Source: Spinacia oleracea (taxonomy: Eukaryota; Streptophyta; Magnoliopsida; Caryophyllales; Amaranthaceae). Taken from it: 64,000 bases of DNA. How positions within the stretch are numbered: position 1 is the first letter of the stretch; every line of letters starts with the position of its first letter. The notes under the pieces were generated by a model. The model had not been told where the DNA came from, did no database searches, and saw only the letters and a program-made list of their open reading frames with translations. The stretch is taken from positions 56,543,042 through 56,607,041 of the forward strand of contig NC_079492.1 in NCBI RefSeq assembly GCF_020520425.1. The letters run 5' to 3'. The translations under genes and the position numbers were made by a program. Shown one piece after another: positions 10,045-21,352 of the stretch.

Positions 10045-13000
10045 ATGCTTGTTAGGGGGCGTGCTCGTCAAAGGACCCTCCATCTTCTTGACCTCGAATT
10101 GGAGAGGACACTTAGGAGACTAAGGCGTGTACGGTCTAGCTCATCAAGCCATAACAGATTCGAATTGTTGAGTGTTGGTGAGGAACAACAAGAGAGTGAG
10201 CAAGTTTTTGAGAACATAGCGCTCCCGGTTAAGAACTTGGGAATACCGGGGGCATTCGAACCAACGTGTGGTATTCAAGCCCCCACAACGGGTGCCAACA
10301 ACTTTGAGATCAAGCCCGCCTTGATCAATTTGGTCCAAAGCCACCCCTTTTGTGGGAAGAGTAATGAATCACCTCACGAACATCTCAAACAATTCGAGCA
10401 CTATTGTGACACAATAAAGCACAATGGTGTCACATCGGATTACGTGAGGTTGACATTGTTTCGGTTCTCTCTACTTGGGCGAGCAAGTGATTGGCTTGAC
10501 AAGGAGGTCAAGCCCAACTCACTTCGCACTTGGACCGAGGTGACGAGTGCATTCTTAAACAAGTTCTATTCGCATGGGAAGACGGCGGAGTGTCTCCACA
10601 AGATTCAATCCTTTGAGCAAAGGCGAGATGAGTCACTCTTCGAAGTTTGGGATCGTTTTAAGGAGTACCAAAGGGAATGCCCTCACCATGGGATCCCTAA
10701 ATGGTTGTTGCTTCAAACATTCTACTTAGGGTTGAGTCCAAGTTCAAAGACAAGTCTTGATGCGGGCGCGGGAGGTCCCATCATGAACAAAACTAAGAAC
10801 CAAATAGAGGAAATCATTGAGGATGTAGTTCAAAACTACCAATCTTGGCATGTAGGCACAAGGAATTATGATGGGAAAGGTAGGAGTGAAGATGGTAAGG
10901 GTTCGGTGTACGCCATAGAGCAAGCACAGTTGATAGAGTAGCTTAGCTCGCGATTGGAGAAGCTCGAAAACACACCAAGCCAACCGCCATCACCGTATAC
11001 AATTCCACCTCCCTCGGCCACTCTTCTCAATAAGGGGAAGAGCAAGGGTAGTTCTTATGATACAATGCCTCCGGGCACCTCCTTTTGCAAAAATTGCCAA
11101 GACTTTAGTCACTCCCCCATTGCATGCCCCTTAGTTCATAAATTGTCCTTTGTGGATTATGGCCCTTCGTATGAAGGCGATTTTGATGTAGAGTATGCTA
11201 ATGCCTTAAATGAGAGGTCTAGGAATGATAACCCTAATAATCCAAATTTTGCTAGGCAACCTAGAGGGCCTTCTATGTATGGTTCCCCCCAAGGCTATGG
11301 CCAAGGAAGTGGGTTTGATAGCCAAAATCGAGGTGGCTATAGAGCGCAAGGCTATCAAAGCCAAGCGCCCTATGGTCAACCTCAAGGTTTTGGAAATCAA
11401 GCCCAATACAACCAAGGGAGTTATAATCCCAACCATCAAGTTGGAGGGGGTTATAACTACTCTTATGGGCAATTTAGGGGTGCCTCAAGTGGGGGTTATC
11501 CTTTGAACTCGGGAGGTCCTTATGGTGCATCTCAATTGCCACCTCCCGGATTCAATGGACCGAGGACCTTTGGCAACCAATATCAATCAAACCTTAGTGG
11601 TTATGGCATTGCACCTCCACCACTCCCGCCTCTCAAGTCTAATCTAGAGGCTCTCATGGAGTCGTTTGTGGGGGCGCAAGCCAAGAAGAATGTCGAGTTT
11701 GAGGATGGATTCAAACAATCCATCACTCAATTGAAGATGATTGAAAACCAATTAGCTCAACTTGCAAATACCTTTAGGGAACATCATGCACATGCTAGTC
11801 TCCCACCCCAAAGTCATGCTCCAAAGCAAATGAATGCCATAGTGACAAGGAGTGGGAGGATTTTAGATGATGTTCCTAGAGCTAATAAGGTTTCTAAGCC
11901 CAATGGGAAGGATCAAGAGGGAGTCATTGAGTCTAGTGACAATGATGTGGTAGAAGAGGAGCCTCCCATCAATGATGAAGGTGAAACTCCTATACTAAAG
12001 GAGGAAACTCTCCTACCTCTCCCCACTCCTAAACTTCCCTATCCCCAAAGATTCATAAGGCACAAGTTAGATGTGAAATTCTCAAAATTCCTTGATGTTC
12101 TTCGAAAATTGCACATCACTCTCCCCTTTACGGACGCATTGAAACAAATGCCTACCTACTCAAGGTTTCTCAAGGAAATCTTGAGTGGGAAGCGGGATTG
12201 CGACGTAAAGGAGACGGTGAACCTCACCGAGAATTGTAGTGCTATCATTCTTAACCAAAAGCCACCCAAACTCAAAGACACGGGTAGTTTTTCTATCCCT
12301 TGTGCTATTAAGGAGCTTGAAATGAGCAATGCCTTGTGTGATTTGGGTGCTAGAGTTAGTCTAATGCCTTATTCGGTGTTCCCCAAGCTTTAAGTTGGTG
12401 ACCTTGTCCCAACTAACATCACCTTGTAACTTTCCGACCGTTCGGTCAAGTACCCTATTGGCAAGGTTGAGGATGTTCCCTTAGTTGGTTGCGAGCTTAC
12501 TTTCCTAGTGGATTTCGTCGTCTTGGACATTGATGAGGATGCCCATACCCCCATTATCTTGGGGAGGCCATTTTTGGCCACCGCGGGTGCTCTTATCGAT
12601 GTGCAAGGAGGACTAATCACCTTGAAAGCAGGAGACGCCAAGGCTAGTTTCAAGCTTGCAATTGATGAACATTGTTGCTCTAAGATGAAAAGTTGTGTGA
12701 AAGTTGACACTCTTGCTTGTGTTGAGCATAATCATTCTTGTGTTATTGCTTCTAACGATCCTTGTGTTCTTAAATGTGATTTTGAGATTGATAGGAAGGT
12801 GAAGAAGGATATGCACGAGAGCTCCTTTGTGCAAGGTGATCCATATGATGACGTCATTACCATTCCCGACACATTCGGGATGGATCTTGATGATGTAAAG
12901 TCCCTCACTTTGGCATCTAATGGTAAGAGGTGTATGAGCAAGAAGTCCATGCAAGGAAATCCTATGCCTAAAAGGACTTGGTTTGGTCCCCACTCAATAA

Positions 13001-13095
13001 GTGGTGGTTTGGGTAAGTTGTTTGTGCCCAAGGAGGCCAAGAAAGGTTTGTTGACTAGTGTTGATCCGAGGTTTGTTGTGTTTGACCCCCCTTGA
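10045..13095 (+). pseudogene. Athila-like gag-protease, one frame with three in-frame stops; RT, RNase H and IN missing
   Basis: A single frame runs from an ATG at 10045 to a stop at 13093-13095, broken by in-frame stops at 10939-10941, 12391-12393 and 12427-12429, with no frameshift seen. The first part is a retrotransposon gag (capsid-like region with 'HPFCGKSNESPHEHLKQF' and 'FRFSLLGRASDWL'). Then comes a Pro/Gly/Gln/Tyr-rich stretch (about 11200-11640), the 'MESFVGAQAKKNVEFEDGF' helix, and 'MNAIVTRSGR'. The aspartic protease has the Athila-type DLGA active site ('LCDLGARVSLMP') and the 'IILGRPFLATAGALID' segment. About 190 codons later the frame ends, where RT should begin. Gag would form virus-like particles and protease would process it; the stops make it a pseudogene. 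Confidence 0.9.
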
Positions 13096-15422
13096 CTTTT
13101 GGGGGGGTCCATCAAGCTAATGACGTTAAACGAGGGCTACCGGGAGGCAACCCGTGTATTCTTTTCCTCTCTTGTCCCCCCATGAGCGTTGGGGGGATTC
13201 GGCAACCCGGTTGTCTAACTCCTAGTTTTAGTTTTTGTTAAATTTTGTGCATTAATTTTCATTAATTATTTAATTTTCGATTTAAAGGGGAAGCTTGTAA
13301 AACATTTGCAAAATCATGTGTTGTGCGACCGAACGTGCTCTGTCGTTCGATCGCACAAACCTGGTTTTTGAGACAGAATGGCCAGTTTTTTGTAAACGAT
13401 CGCTCGACCGTGTCTCCGAGGGACAGTTGAACGAGCGACTCATAGCTTTATTCAAGAATTGGCCCGAACTGTTCGGCAGATTCCCACGTTGCCCGGGTCA
13501 GTTTTCCTTGCCCCTTCGGGTGAGCGCTTTCATGTTTTCCCCGAATTTCATCACTTCCAGGCTGAATGAAAAAGGGTTAGGAAAAGAAATTCTCTTTCTC
13601 AAGCCAAAATCTTCGCTTTAGCCAGTCAACTTCCTTTCGCTCTCTTCTCGAAAGATCCCCATTTTAGTCTCTAATCTCATAATGAACAAAGGAGAAATTT
13701 GTCCAATAGTCACAAATGGAGCCTCAAAGTTCAATCCTTTACAATTTCAGAAATTCGATCGCACAAGGTCTGTGCGATCGAACGGCTTAATCTGTTCGAT
13801 CGCACAGCCTGGCGGAGCTGTTTCTGAGGTCTTTAATTTGGAACATCGCGAGCCCCTCCCCCATTTTCCCTTCATTTGCTCGACTCTCCTCTCCATTGCT
13901 CTCTCTTCTCTCACTTACTACCACTACTCCTCATCAAATTCATTCACTTCCCATTCATCAAATACACTCAATCTCATTCATCCCAACCCCCAAAATCCCC
14001 AAAATTTCAGATTTTTTGCAAAATCCTCAATATCTAGGTTTTTTGTGAAATTGTTCATAAGTGTGTGTGGGGTGAATTTGAAAACTTGAGGATACTTGGG
14101 ATCGATCCTAGACCACTTCCTTTGCTTGTGGTGATGTTTTTTTCCCTTAATTCTTGTATTTGGTTCCATTTTCACCATGTTCATATTGTTTTTGTTTTTT
14201 CTGAAATAATTGATTCTTGGGTGTTTGTTGATGCATGTTTGTATTGTGATTAATCTTTAATTGTCTAGATGAGCTATGCATGTTTAATTCCTTGTTCCAT
14301 TTAAGCTCTAGACTTTTTGAGATAATTTTGTGAGATTTTGAGCTACTTTGACTATACTTGTTTGTGGAAGTGTTGGTTGATTGATTGTGGTTATTGGTGT
14401 GAAGTAATGTGGTTAGTTCAAGCTTGTTGAGGAGTTGGTGTAATGTTTAGAGCTTGATGATGAATTGATGAAGATAGTTTAACCTTAGCTCTTGTAGTTG
14501 TTCGTTTGTCCTAGATTGTGAACTAACTTAGTTTATCCTTCTTTGTGTGTCTTGGTTTGTTTCTTTTTGTTTCGTAGATTTTTGCTTGTTTTGTGTTTGT
14601 TTTGGCCATTTGGCCTTGTCTACTAACATTTTTCTTGATTATTTTGAGTGTTCTTTATGGATTGGTTTCGTTGTTGTGGGTTCCCATTTTCCACCTATGC
14701 CTTGTTCGTCGATACTTTGGTGAGTTTGTTCGATTTTTACCGGTTCTTTGCGGGACTTGCTCCCACGACATTTCCGGTAATATCCTTCTATCTCACATGC
14801 ATTCCTTGGGACAGGCATCTTGCATATGGGGCATTTGGTTGGATGGGTAGCTGTGCCCCTCCTTGCTTAGTTTTAGGCCTTGAGGACATGGCCTATTTCT
14901 AGCTTGGGGGGAGTTTTGTTGTATAGTTGCCTATTTTTGATGCTCATGTCTTGGAAACCATACCACTATGTGCACTTGTATATATTAGCTTCTTTGTTTC
15001 TAGTTTGATTTTAGTTTCTTTTCTTTTCGTTTGTTTTGTTTGTTTCCTTTTGTTTTCCTTTTTGGTGTGTTTTCTTATTCTTTTCCTTTTTCTTTCTTTT
15101 TCTTCTTTTTCCTTTCCTTTTGTCAAGGCAAGTTTTTCTAGGTTTTCTTAGGCAATATTCTTGTTTTGGGCAAATAAAATTGGAACTTGTAGACTAGAAT
15201 GCTTTTATTCCTAATTGGTAGACGTTTGCACGGTTTTCAATGTCTTGGGTCGAATCTAGGATTTGGTGTTAAGAAAGTTGGTTGAACTTTGGGTAGCATG
15301 CGTCTTGAACCCTTGGCTTGTGGTAAGATGGTGTCGATCTCTCTAGTGACTTGAAACCGGAGAGAGTGGTATTTGCTCCCATGTGAGGTTCATGTTCAAA
15401 TTAGCCCTAAAACATATACATA
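13096..15422 (+). other. Athila 3' non-coding region, first part, with a second polypurine tract
   Basis: Directly after gag-PR comes the block with 'gggaggcaaccc' that in Athila elements lies after the coding region, implying loss of the pol core at about 13100. The rest contains dispersed 'cgatcgcac' words (13330-13800), a purine tract 'cttggggggagt' at about 14902-14913 identical in core to the true PPT at 31501-31511, and a long pyrimidine-rich stretch (14990-15130). Several short open frames exist, but none has a recognisable domain; I do not call an env-like gene. The Helitron begins at 15423. Confidence 0.6.
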
Positions 15423-15557
15423 CTAGTCTTATATGCACGCGATGCGTGCGGGATTATACACAAATTAAAATTGTGTTATTATAATTAATTTCCACAAAAT
15501 AATAAGCAAGAATTTTTTTAAAAGAGTTCGGTCATCTAATGAAATTTTTTCTATGAA

Positions 15558-15558
<1 letters not shown>

Positions 15559-15641
<83 letters not shown>
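15559..15641. repeat. (TA)n microsatellite, about 41 units
   Basis: Uninterrupted TA dinucleotides, 135 bp inside the Helitron 3' terminus. Likely highly length-variable, and the assembled length may be inexact. Confidence 0.95.
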
Positions 15642-15644
<3 letters not shown>

Positions 15645-16318
15645 CCCCTCTTGAAACCTTTCGATGTATTTTTTAACATGAGGCGAGAAAATATTGCATT
15701 ATACACCCTCACTCAACCCAAAAAAAACACACAAAGAAAAAAAAAGTTACGTTATACTCCGTACAAAAATACCATAATAAAAATTGACTAATATAAAACA
15801 CTTACTCCGAAATTGAAAAAAGCAATTACAAATTTTCTTAGTTGTTCATAGATTAGTGTAATTGAAAACATCATAATTAATTACGAATCAATCGAGCTCG
15901 TACATCATATCGTCGTACACCGCTAGGAAATAAATGCATAAAGGGTGTATAATGATACTCCGTCACCCTGTAACATAATTTCGAATAAAAATACAATTAC
16001 AAACTTATACAATATATGGATATCGATATCACAAAAACTAAGTTATATACGTGAATAAATTTAATTATACAAGGATAGAAAATTAATAATTCTAAGATAA
16101 CATTTTACTAAATTATTGTAAATTAAATATTTAAAATAAAATTTATTGAAATAAAACTTTAAATCTCTTTGCTAATCATAAGATCCAATTACATTTTAAT
16201 GGGAAAGCTAGTTAACCACACTTTATTTTTGTTGGGTCACCTAGAAAGTCTAGGAATCTCCGTCAACTACGTATGCAGAGACTCCAAGAGTCCAAGGGTT
16301 GTAGTTCACTCTAATTAC

Positions 16319-16829
16319 GAGGGAGGCTACATCGCTGGTAACCAGCGATATAATTACCCAATACCCACTTTAAAAAAAAAATTGGAAATATGGCCCACCT
16401 TTAAATAAATGTGTAAAAGTGTTGCTAACTTGGTATATACTGTCATTGGTAATATAAGTATTGTCATTGTTGTATATATACTGTCATTGTTGTATTAAAA
16501 TACTGTCACAATCATCCAAAAAAAGAAAATTATGTATACAACTGTAATGAAATATAAAAAGTAAAGAGACAACTTAAATGAATGTATAAAAGTGTTGCAT
16601 ATTAAATGAATGAGCAAAAGTATGTATACAAGTGTTATATAAGTATTGTCATCGTTTGCATAAATACTGTCATTGTTGTATTAATATACTGTCATTGTTG
16701 TACTAATTACTGTCATTGTTGCCCATACGTAATACTATGTTTGACTTTATAACTCTTGAGCGGAAATTACAAATTTACCCCGGGTATGGGGTAATTGTGT
16801 CGCTGGTTACCAGCGATGTAGCATCCCTC
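16319..16829. mobile_element. Mutator-like MITE with about 50-bp terminal inverted repeats, inside the Helitron
   Basis: A 10-bp TSD CTCTAATTAC lies at 16309-16318 and 16830-16839. The termini are GAGGGAGGCTACATCGC... and, on the other strand, GAGGGATGCTACATCGC..., with inverted similarity for about 50 bp. Each TIR holds a near-palindrome TCGCTGGT-A-ACCAGCGA. TSD length and long TIR point to a Mutator-like element. At 511 bp with no ORF it is non-autonomous. The interior has a degenerate repeat 'tactgtcattgttgta', about eight copies at 16435-16720. Confidence 0.88.
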
Positions 16830-17276
16830 CTCTAATTACTCGTTCTTTTTCTCTTCTGAGTCTTGATCTCTCTCCTCCTATTTCATTTCTCTCTCCTCCC
16901 ATCTGATCATCAAAAAGTGGCGATTATCCCTTCCCCTCTCTCTCACCATTCTTCAGTTCACCTCTGCACGTGATGCTCTCCAACTACTCAGAAGAAGATC
17001 TGAGCAAAAATGGCGAAAATAGGAGGAGACTACCTATATTCAGATTCTCCCACCTCCTATAGTTAGTTTGTCTTTTCTATCTCAATTCGCAAGAAACGCC
17101 GCCGTCGATGGCACAGGTATATTCCTCCTTTTTTGCGTCAATTAACTTGTCTATGCTGTTGGAGTTTGTGTATGGTTCAATTCGCCCGACCTGGAGTTAA
17201 TTTAGCAAAAAAATTTGATATCTTGTATCTTGGTGTATACCTATTATTTTTTGTCCATTTTGTTAATTGTTTGGGG

Positions 17277-17375
17277 GAATGATTGGGTTTTTTAGGGTTT
17301 GTTCGAATGATTGAGTTTTTTTGGGTTTGTTCGAATGATTGGGTTTTTTAGGGTTTGTTCGAATGATTGGGTTTT
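17277..17375. repeat. Short tandem repeat in the Helitron
   Basis: Four diverged copies of a unit of about 30 bp, 'gaatgattgggttttttagggtttgttc', in the region read as the first intron of the possible captured gene. The following 17375-17880 is T-rich, with repeated 'gttctgattagttaa' words and no gene. Confidence 0.8.
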
Positions 17376-18539
17376 TTTTAATTTAATGAGTTAAAACATG
17401 TTCGTTTTTTTTTCTCCAGATCTTTTTGTTCCATCCGGATTTACTTGTTTGTTTAAAATTTGGTGAGTTTAAGCATGTTCAGTTTAAGCATGTTCGATTT
17501 TTCTAATTATTTCTAGAGATTTTCTTTAATTTGGTGAGTTAAGCATGATCGATTTTTTTTTCCAGATCTTTATTTAACCATATCTGACAAAATTGCTGGT
17601 ATATGCTAGCTATATAACTTGGCTTTAGATTAGTTCATTTGTTCTGATTAGTTAAGTTAATCTGAAAAGTTTAATTGTTTTCTTTTGTTCTGATTAGTTT
17701 AATTGTTCTGATTATTTCAGTTAAGCTGATTATTTAGTTTATTCTTTTGTTTTCATTAGTTCAGTTGTTCTGATTAGTTCACTTTAAGCATTGTTCTTTA
17801 GGTAATTCGTAATAGTCTGTTTGTTTTAGTTTGATAGGTTGTATATAACTTTTTCCTTTTTAGGTTTCTTTACAATGATGGTGACAAACAATGTATTATG
17901 CAGGTACAACAAAATGAAACTATTAGTCTCCCCTCCTCTTTGTTGAGTGAAAAAGGTCCGTATTTTGTATGTCATTTTTAATGGATTGTGTTTTTTTAGT
18001 GTATTGCATTCCTAGAACCTAATAAAATCTGAAATTAGAGATTAAAGTCGAATAACAGCTCATTTAATTAAAACATGAACTAAAATCTGTAATAATTAAT
18101 TAAAATAAATAAAAGCATGAATATTAGTACTATTTTTTTTTATTCAGAGATTGATGAGGCACATACCTTATGTCGGTTATTGTATGCCTTGACGAACTTA
18201 ACAACCAAATCAACTTCGAACTTAAAACAAAAATAAAAACCTGCAAAAACCATTCTTTATTTCAGATTTTCATGATTTTAGATTATTTATTTCTTAGACT
18301 ATTTCAAATTTATTTTAATCAATACATAATTCATTCTTTTAATTAAATAAGATACTATTTAATTTAAAGCATGAATTAAAATCAATAAAAGTATAGATAT
18401 TACTTAAAAAGTTTATGCTTAAGAGATTGATGGGGAACATACCGTAACTCGTTGGTTATTGTATCTCGTTATGAACTTAACACCCAAATTAAAATCTGCA
18501 TAAAATCTGATGCAAGTCTATGTATTTTTCAATTCGTAC

Positions 18540-19020
18540 TTCCAATAACACAAATTTATGTTATGTCTTATATTTGAAATATGCAATTAGATATTAAAAT
18601 CAAGTAAGAGATTAAAATATGAAATAATTAATTAAAATCAATAAAGCATACCTTTTTGAAATCTGCATAAAAAATAAACATGAATTAAAATCATGAATTA
18701 AAATATGAATTAAGCATGAATTAAAATATGAAATAATTTATTAAAATCAATAAAGCATGCATATTATATTACATACCTTATACTTTGAAATCTGCAAAAA
18801 AATTAAACGCAAGTATTTTAGTTAGATATATTCAATCTACATAGCAACAATCATAAAAAATATGAATTAAGCATGAATTAAAATATAAAATAATTTATTA
18901 AAATCATTAAAACATGCATATTATATTACATACCTTATATTTTGAAATCTGCAAAAAAAATTAAACGCAAGTATTTTAGTTAGACATATTCAATCTACAT
19001 AGCAACAATCATAAAAAACA
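18540..19020. repeat. A/T-rich tandem duplication in the Helitron
   Basis: Blocks reading 'ttgaaatctgcaaaaa..ttaaacgcaagtattttagttaga..tattcaatctacatagcaac' occur at about 18790 and 18945, with a degenerate earlier copy at about 18650. Unit length is about 155-160 bp. No coding potential. The flanking 17960-18540 is A/T-rich with similar word repeats and no gene. Confidence 0.7.
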
Positions 19021-19624
19021 ACATTTGTTTATGCATAAGAATTATAAAAAAGAACATTTGTTTAAGCAAAGAAATTATGCATAAAAATTTGTTTAATTTC
19101 TATTTTTATTTTCTTGCAAGGATTCGGGAGATTTTAAACACCTGTATCGGGGCGACTTGAAGAACAGTGATGGAGTTCTTCTGGAGTTTTTCTGATTTGA
19201 TTTGTAACAACTTGTAATAAGATTAATGTGTCATTTCTTGGTTTATTTTATATGTATATTTCTTGGCTGTATTTATGGATGATATTTCCTTATTTGCTTT
19301 GTATTTTGACTTTTTTTTACTGATTTTTCTGTTTTGTGAAAGATTTCAAAATAACAGGATTCTTTCCATTTCTTTGTTATATTCCTTGCCTGATTTCGTG
19401 ATTAACATTTATTGAAATATCTCCATAAACGTTTAAAACTAATTAGCCAAAAATAGATTCAGTTTTTAAAATAAACAATCAATTCGTTTTTTAAAATAGT
19501 AAATAATCAGAATTATTGTAATATGAGATTGTGAAGAGCTGGAGGGTATTTTAGACATTTAAATGGTGGACACGAAAAGTTAATTTACTTAAAAACCCTC
19601 AGGAGCTGACTTATATAATAGAGA

Positions 19625-19964
19625 TATTGAGTGGCATGGATCCTTAGCATTGACTTTCTTACTTCCCGAATTTGACTATTTCCTTCCCGAGACCGCGACC
19701 GAATTACTTTAGGGGACGATAGAGGCATTTCTTTCGGTGACTATTTTTCTTTTTAGTTTAGGAATCTATTTTCTATATTTCATATATTTTTATTTGCATT
19801 TGCCCCCTTGCTAGCCATTTGAGCCTTTCCCCTTCATTTCTTATGAGCACATTACAAGCCTAATAGCATTTGTTTTATTTTCACTCTTAGAAGTGATAGT
19901 GAAGCATTGAGTTATGATGCTTGTTGGTTTTGAATGAATATGCAAAGTTGAGGAATGATTGTTA
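19625..19964 (+). other. Athila internal remnant between the Helitron and Copia D
   Basis: Non-coding continuation of the Athila 3' region. It includes 'ggggacgatagaggcatttc' and a T-rich stretch. The last five bases, TGTTA, are the TSD of Copia D. Confidence 0.65.
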
Positions 19965-20279
19965 TGAAGGAAATGATGCCCTTGGTCCAAGTATGCATTC
20001 TATGTTAAGTCTAATAAATGCGGTTCAGTATTAATTAACAAGTTAATAAATTCAGTGAGATCAAGTGAGCTGAATGCCTAGCTAGAGGCCGCTTCAGTTC
20101 AAGTGGAATTAATGATATTAATCCACAACTTACTCTTGACTGAACCCGTAGGGTCACACAAATAGTACGTAAACGGATCAAGTATTTAATGGCATTAAAT
20201 ACTCTATCTATGGATATTCGGAATCGACGGATCTTGGTTTCAGTGGGAGCTGAGATCGTCACAGGCAAGAAATGAATAC

Positions 20280-20605
20280 TCCGGAAACGATGATATTACC
20301 GGAAACGGAAATATGGATCGTATCGGAAATATAAATATTATCCAAGTCGTAGATGTTGCCGGAAACGGAAACATGGTACGTATCGGAAAATATTATCGGA
20401 AATGGAAATATTACCAGAATCGGAAATATTGCCGGAAACGGAAATATTGTCAGAATCGGAAATATTACCGGAATCGGAAAATAATTCCGGAAACGGAAAT
20501 ACTAAATATTTGTTCGAAACGGAAATTAATTCCGGAATCGGAAATGTTAAATATTGTTCGTATCGGAAATGAATTCCGGAATCGGAAATTTAATCGGAAG
20601 CGTAT
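20280..20605. repeat. Degenerate LTR-internal array of CGGAAA/TTCCGG words
   Basis: About twenty variants of 'ccggaatcggaaatatt' in tandem. Many contain the palindrome TTCCGGAA. The same array is in the other LTR (29315-29640), in both Copia B LTRs (48015-48330, 56530-56830) and, inverted, in the solo LTR (62590-62905). It lies upstream of the TATA box and may act as an LTR enhancer array. Confidence 0.85.
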
Positions 20606-21028
20606 CGTACGAATAAGCATCGGACGAGGCCTGCCGGACGAGGGCCCAGCACGAAGCCAGGCCATCGCCCAGCAAGCCAAGCGCGCCGCACAAACAGCCA
20701 CGCCAGGCCCAGCGCAAGGCCAGGCCCAGCAGGCCGTGGCAGCGCGCACAGCGCGCGCAGCGCGCGCGGGAGCTGCGTGGGCTTGCAGCTCGCGCAGGCC
20801 TCGCTGCGTGGGCTGCTGCTCGTGCGCACGCATGGGCGGCCCATCGTGGCTGCCGTGTGTGTGTGCGTAAGTGTTTGTGTTCGTGCACGTTTCCTAAAAC
20901 GTGCAGAGTTCGGTTAATGATTAAATTCCTAATTCTATTTGATAAATTAATTAAATTAGAGTTCTTGTAGGATTCTAGGTTTAATTAATTTGTATCTGAA
21001 TAGGATTCCAATTCCCTTTCCATAACCC

Positions 21029-21036
21029 TATAAATA
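21029..21036 (+). promoter_or_regulatory. TATA box of the Copia D 5' LTR
   Basis: TATAAATA in 'ataaccctataaatatgtg', conserved in the 3' LTR (30064-30071), in the Copia B 3' LTR (57214-57221) and on the minus strand in the solo LTR (62169-62176). Confidence 0.65.
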
Positions 21037-21338
21037 TGTGGCCTGGGTTCACAATTTATAACGAAGTTTAAAAGTATTCAAAAGTGAGTTTTTTGAGAGA
21101 AAATTAAAACACACATCTTGCTCATAAAAGTGCCGACACTTGGACTATCTACGGAGGGACGACACTTGGAGTCCTAAAGACTTGTTCTTGTTCGGTTCGG
21201 GCGCAGCTAGGGAGGGCACGCAACAAAGAGTATGCATCTAAATTATGCTATATGATTATGTGTAAATAATATGTAATCCTGGGTTAATGGTTGTTTCCGC
21301 ATGATTTATGTAATATCATATGTATCATAACCTAATAG

Positions 21339-21352
21339 TGGTATCACGAGCC
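21339..21352 (+). other. Primer binding site of Copia D (initiator tRNA-Met type)
   Basis: TGGTATCACGAGCC, one base after the LTR end. It matches the plant initiator-Met primer site with a one-base insertion, as in Copia B at 48731-48744. Confidence 0.85.

Larger units (their letters stand above)
17108..19195 (+). pseudogene. Possible captured host gene in the Helitron, unidentified, with 5' leader and scattered exons
   Basis: A CT-rich leader (16840-17100) precedes an ATG at 17108 (ATGGCACAG with a GT donor at 17117). A 52-bp exon lies at 17904-17955 between a TATGCAG acceptor and a GT donor and continues the frame ('VQQNETISLPSSLLSEK'). A possible last exon after TTGCAAG at about 19121 ends at a TGA at 19193-19195 ('HLYRGDLKNSDGVLLEFF'). 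These look like first, second and last exons of one small gene, but no family is recognised and the middle is A/T-rich repeats. The gene would lie opposite to the Helitron strand. Confidence 0.35.
15423..19624 (-). mobile_element. Non-autonomous Helitron, inserted in the Athila internal region
   Basis: On the minus strand the 5' end is TCTCTATTATATAAG, at 19624 downward. The 3' end at 15423 is the hairpin GCACGC-atc-GCGTGC about 10 bases before the terminal CTAG. The flanking bases are A before TC and T after CTAG, the A/T target of Helitrons, with no TSD. The 4.2 kb contain no RepHel helicase or RPA-like gene, so it depends on an autonomous partner. It contains a Mutator-like MITE, a long TA microsatellite near its 3' end, tandem repeats, and gene-like exons on the opposite strand. 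Confidence 0.85.
19965..21337 (+). repeat. 5' LTR of Copia D
   Basis: 1,373 bp. Order of parts: a start shared with all family LTRs, an array of CGGAAATATT-type words (20280-20605), a GC-rich block (20610-20880), then A/T-rich sequence with the TATA box (21029-21036) and a transcribed leader with 'cggagggacgacacttggag'. It lacks 59 bp present in the 3' LTR between 'aaagtgccga' and 'ctgtggactatc'. Confidence 0.95.

Noticed and set aside
14593..15151. Hydrophobic open frames that could be an env-like Athila gene
   Set aside because: Phe/Leu-rich only because the DNA is T-rich; overlapping frames are equally open, with no signal peptide plus domain pattern and no frame continuity past 15151.
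20313..20888. Open frames of 84-185 codons in the Copia D LTR (and 29348-29923 in the other LTR)
   Set aside because: Translations of the CGGAAATATT array and the GC-rich block. Present on both strands and wholly within LTR sequence.
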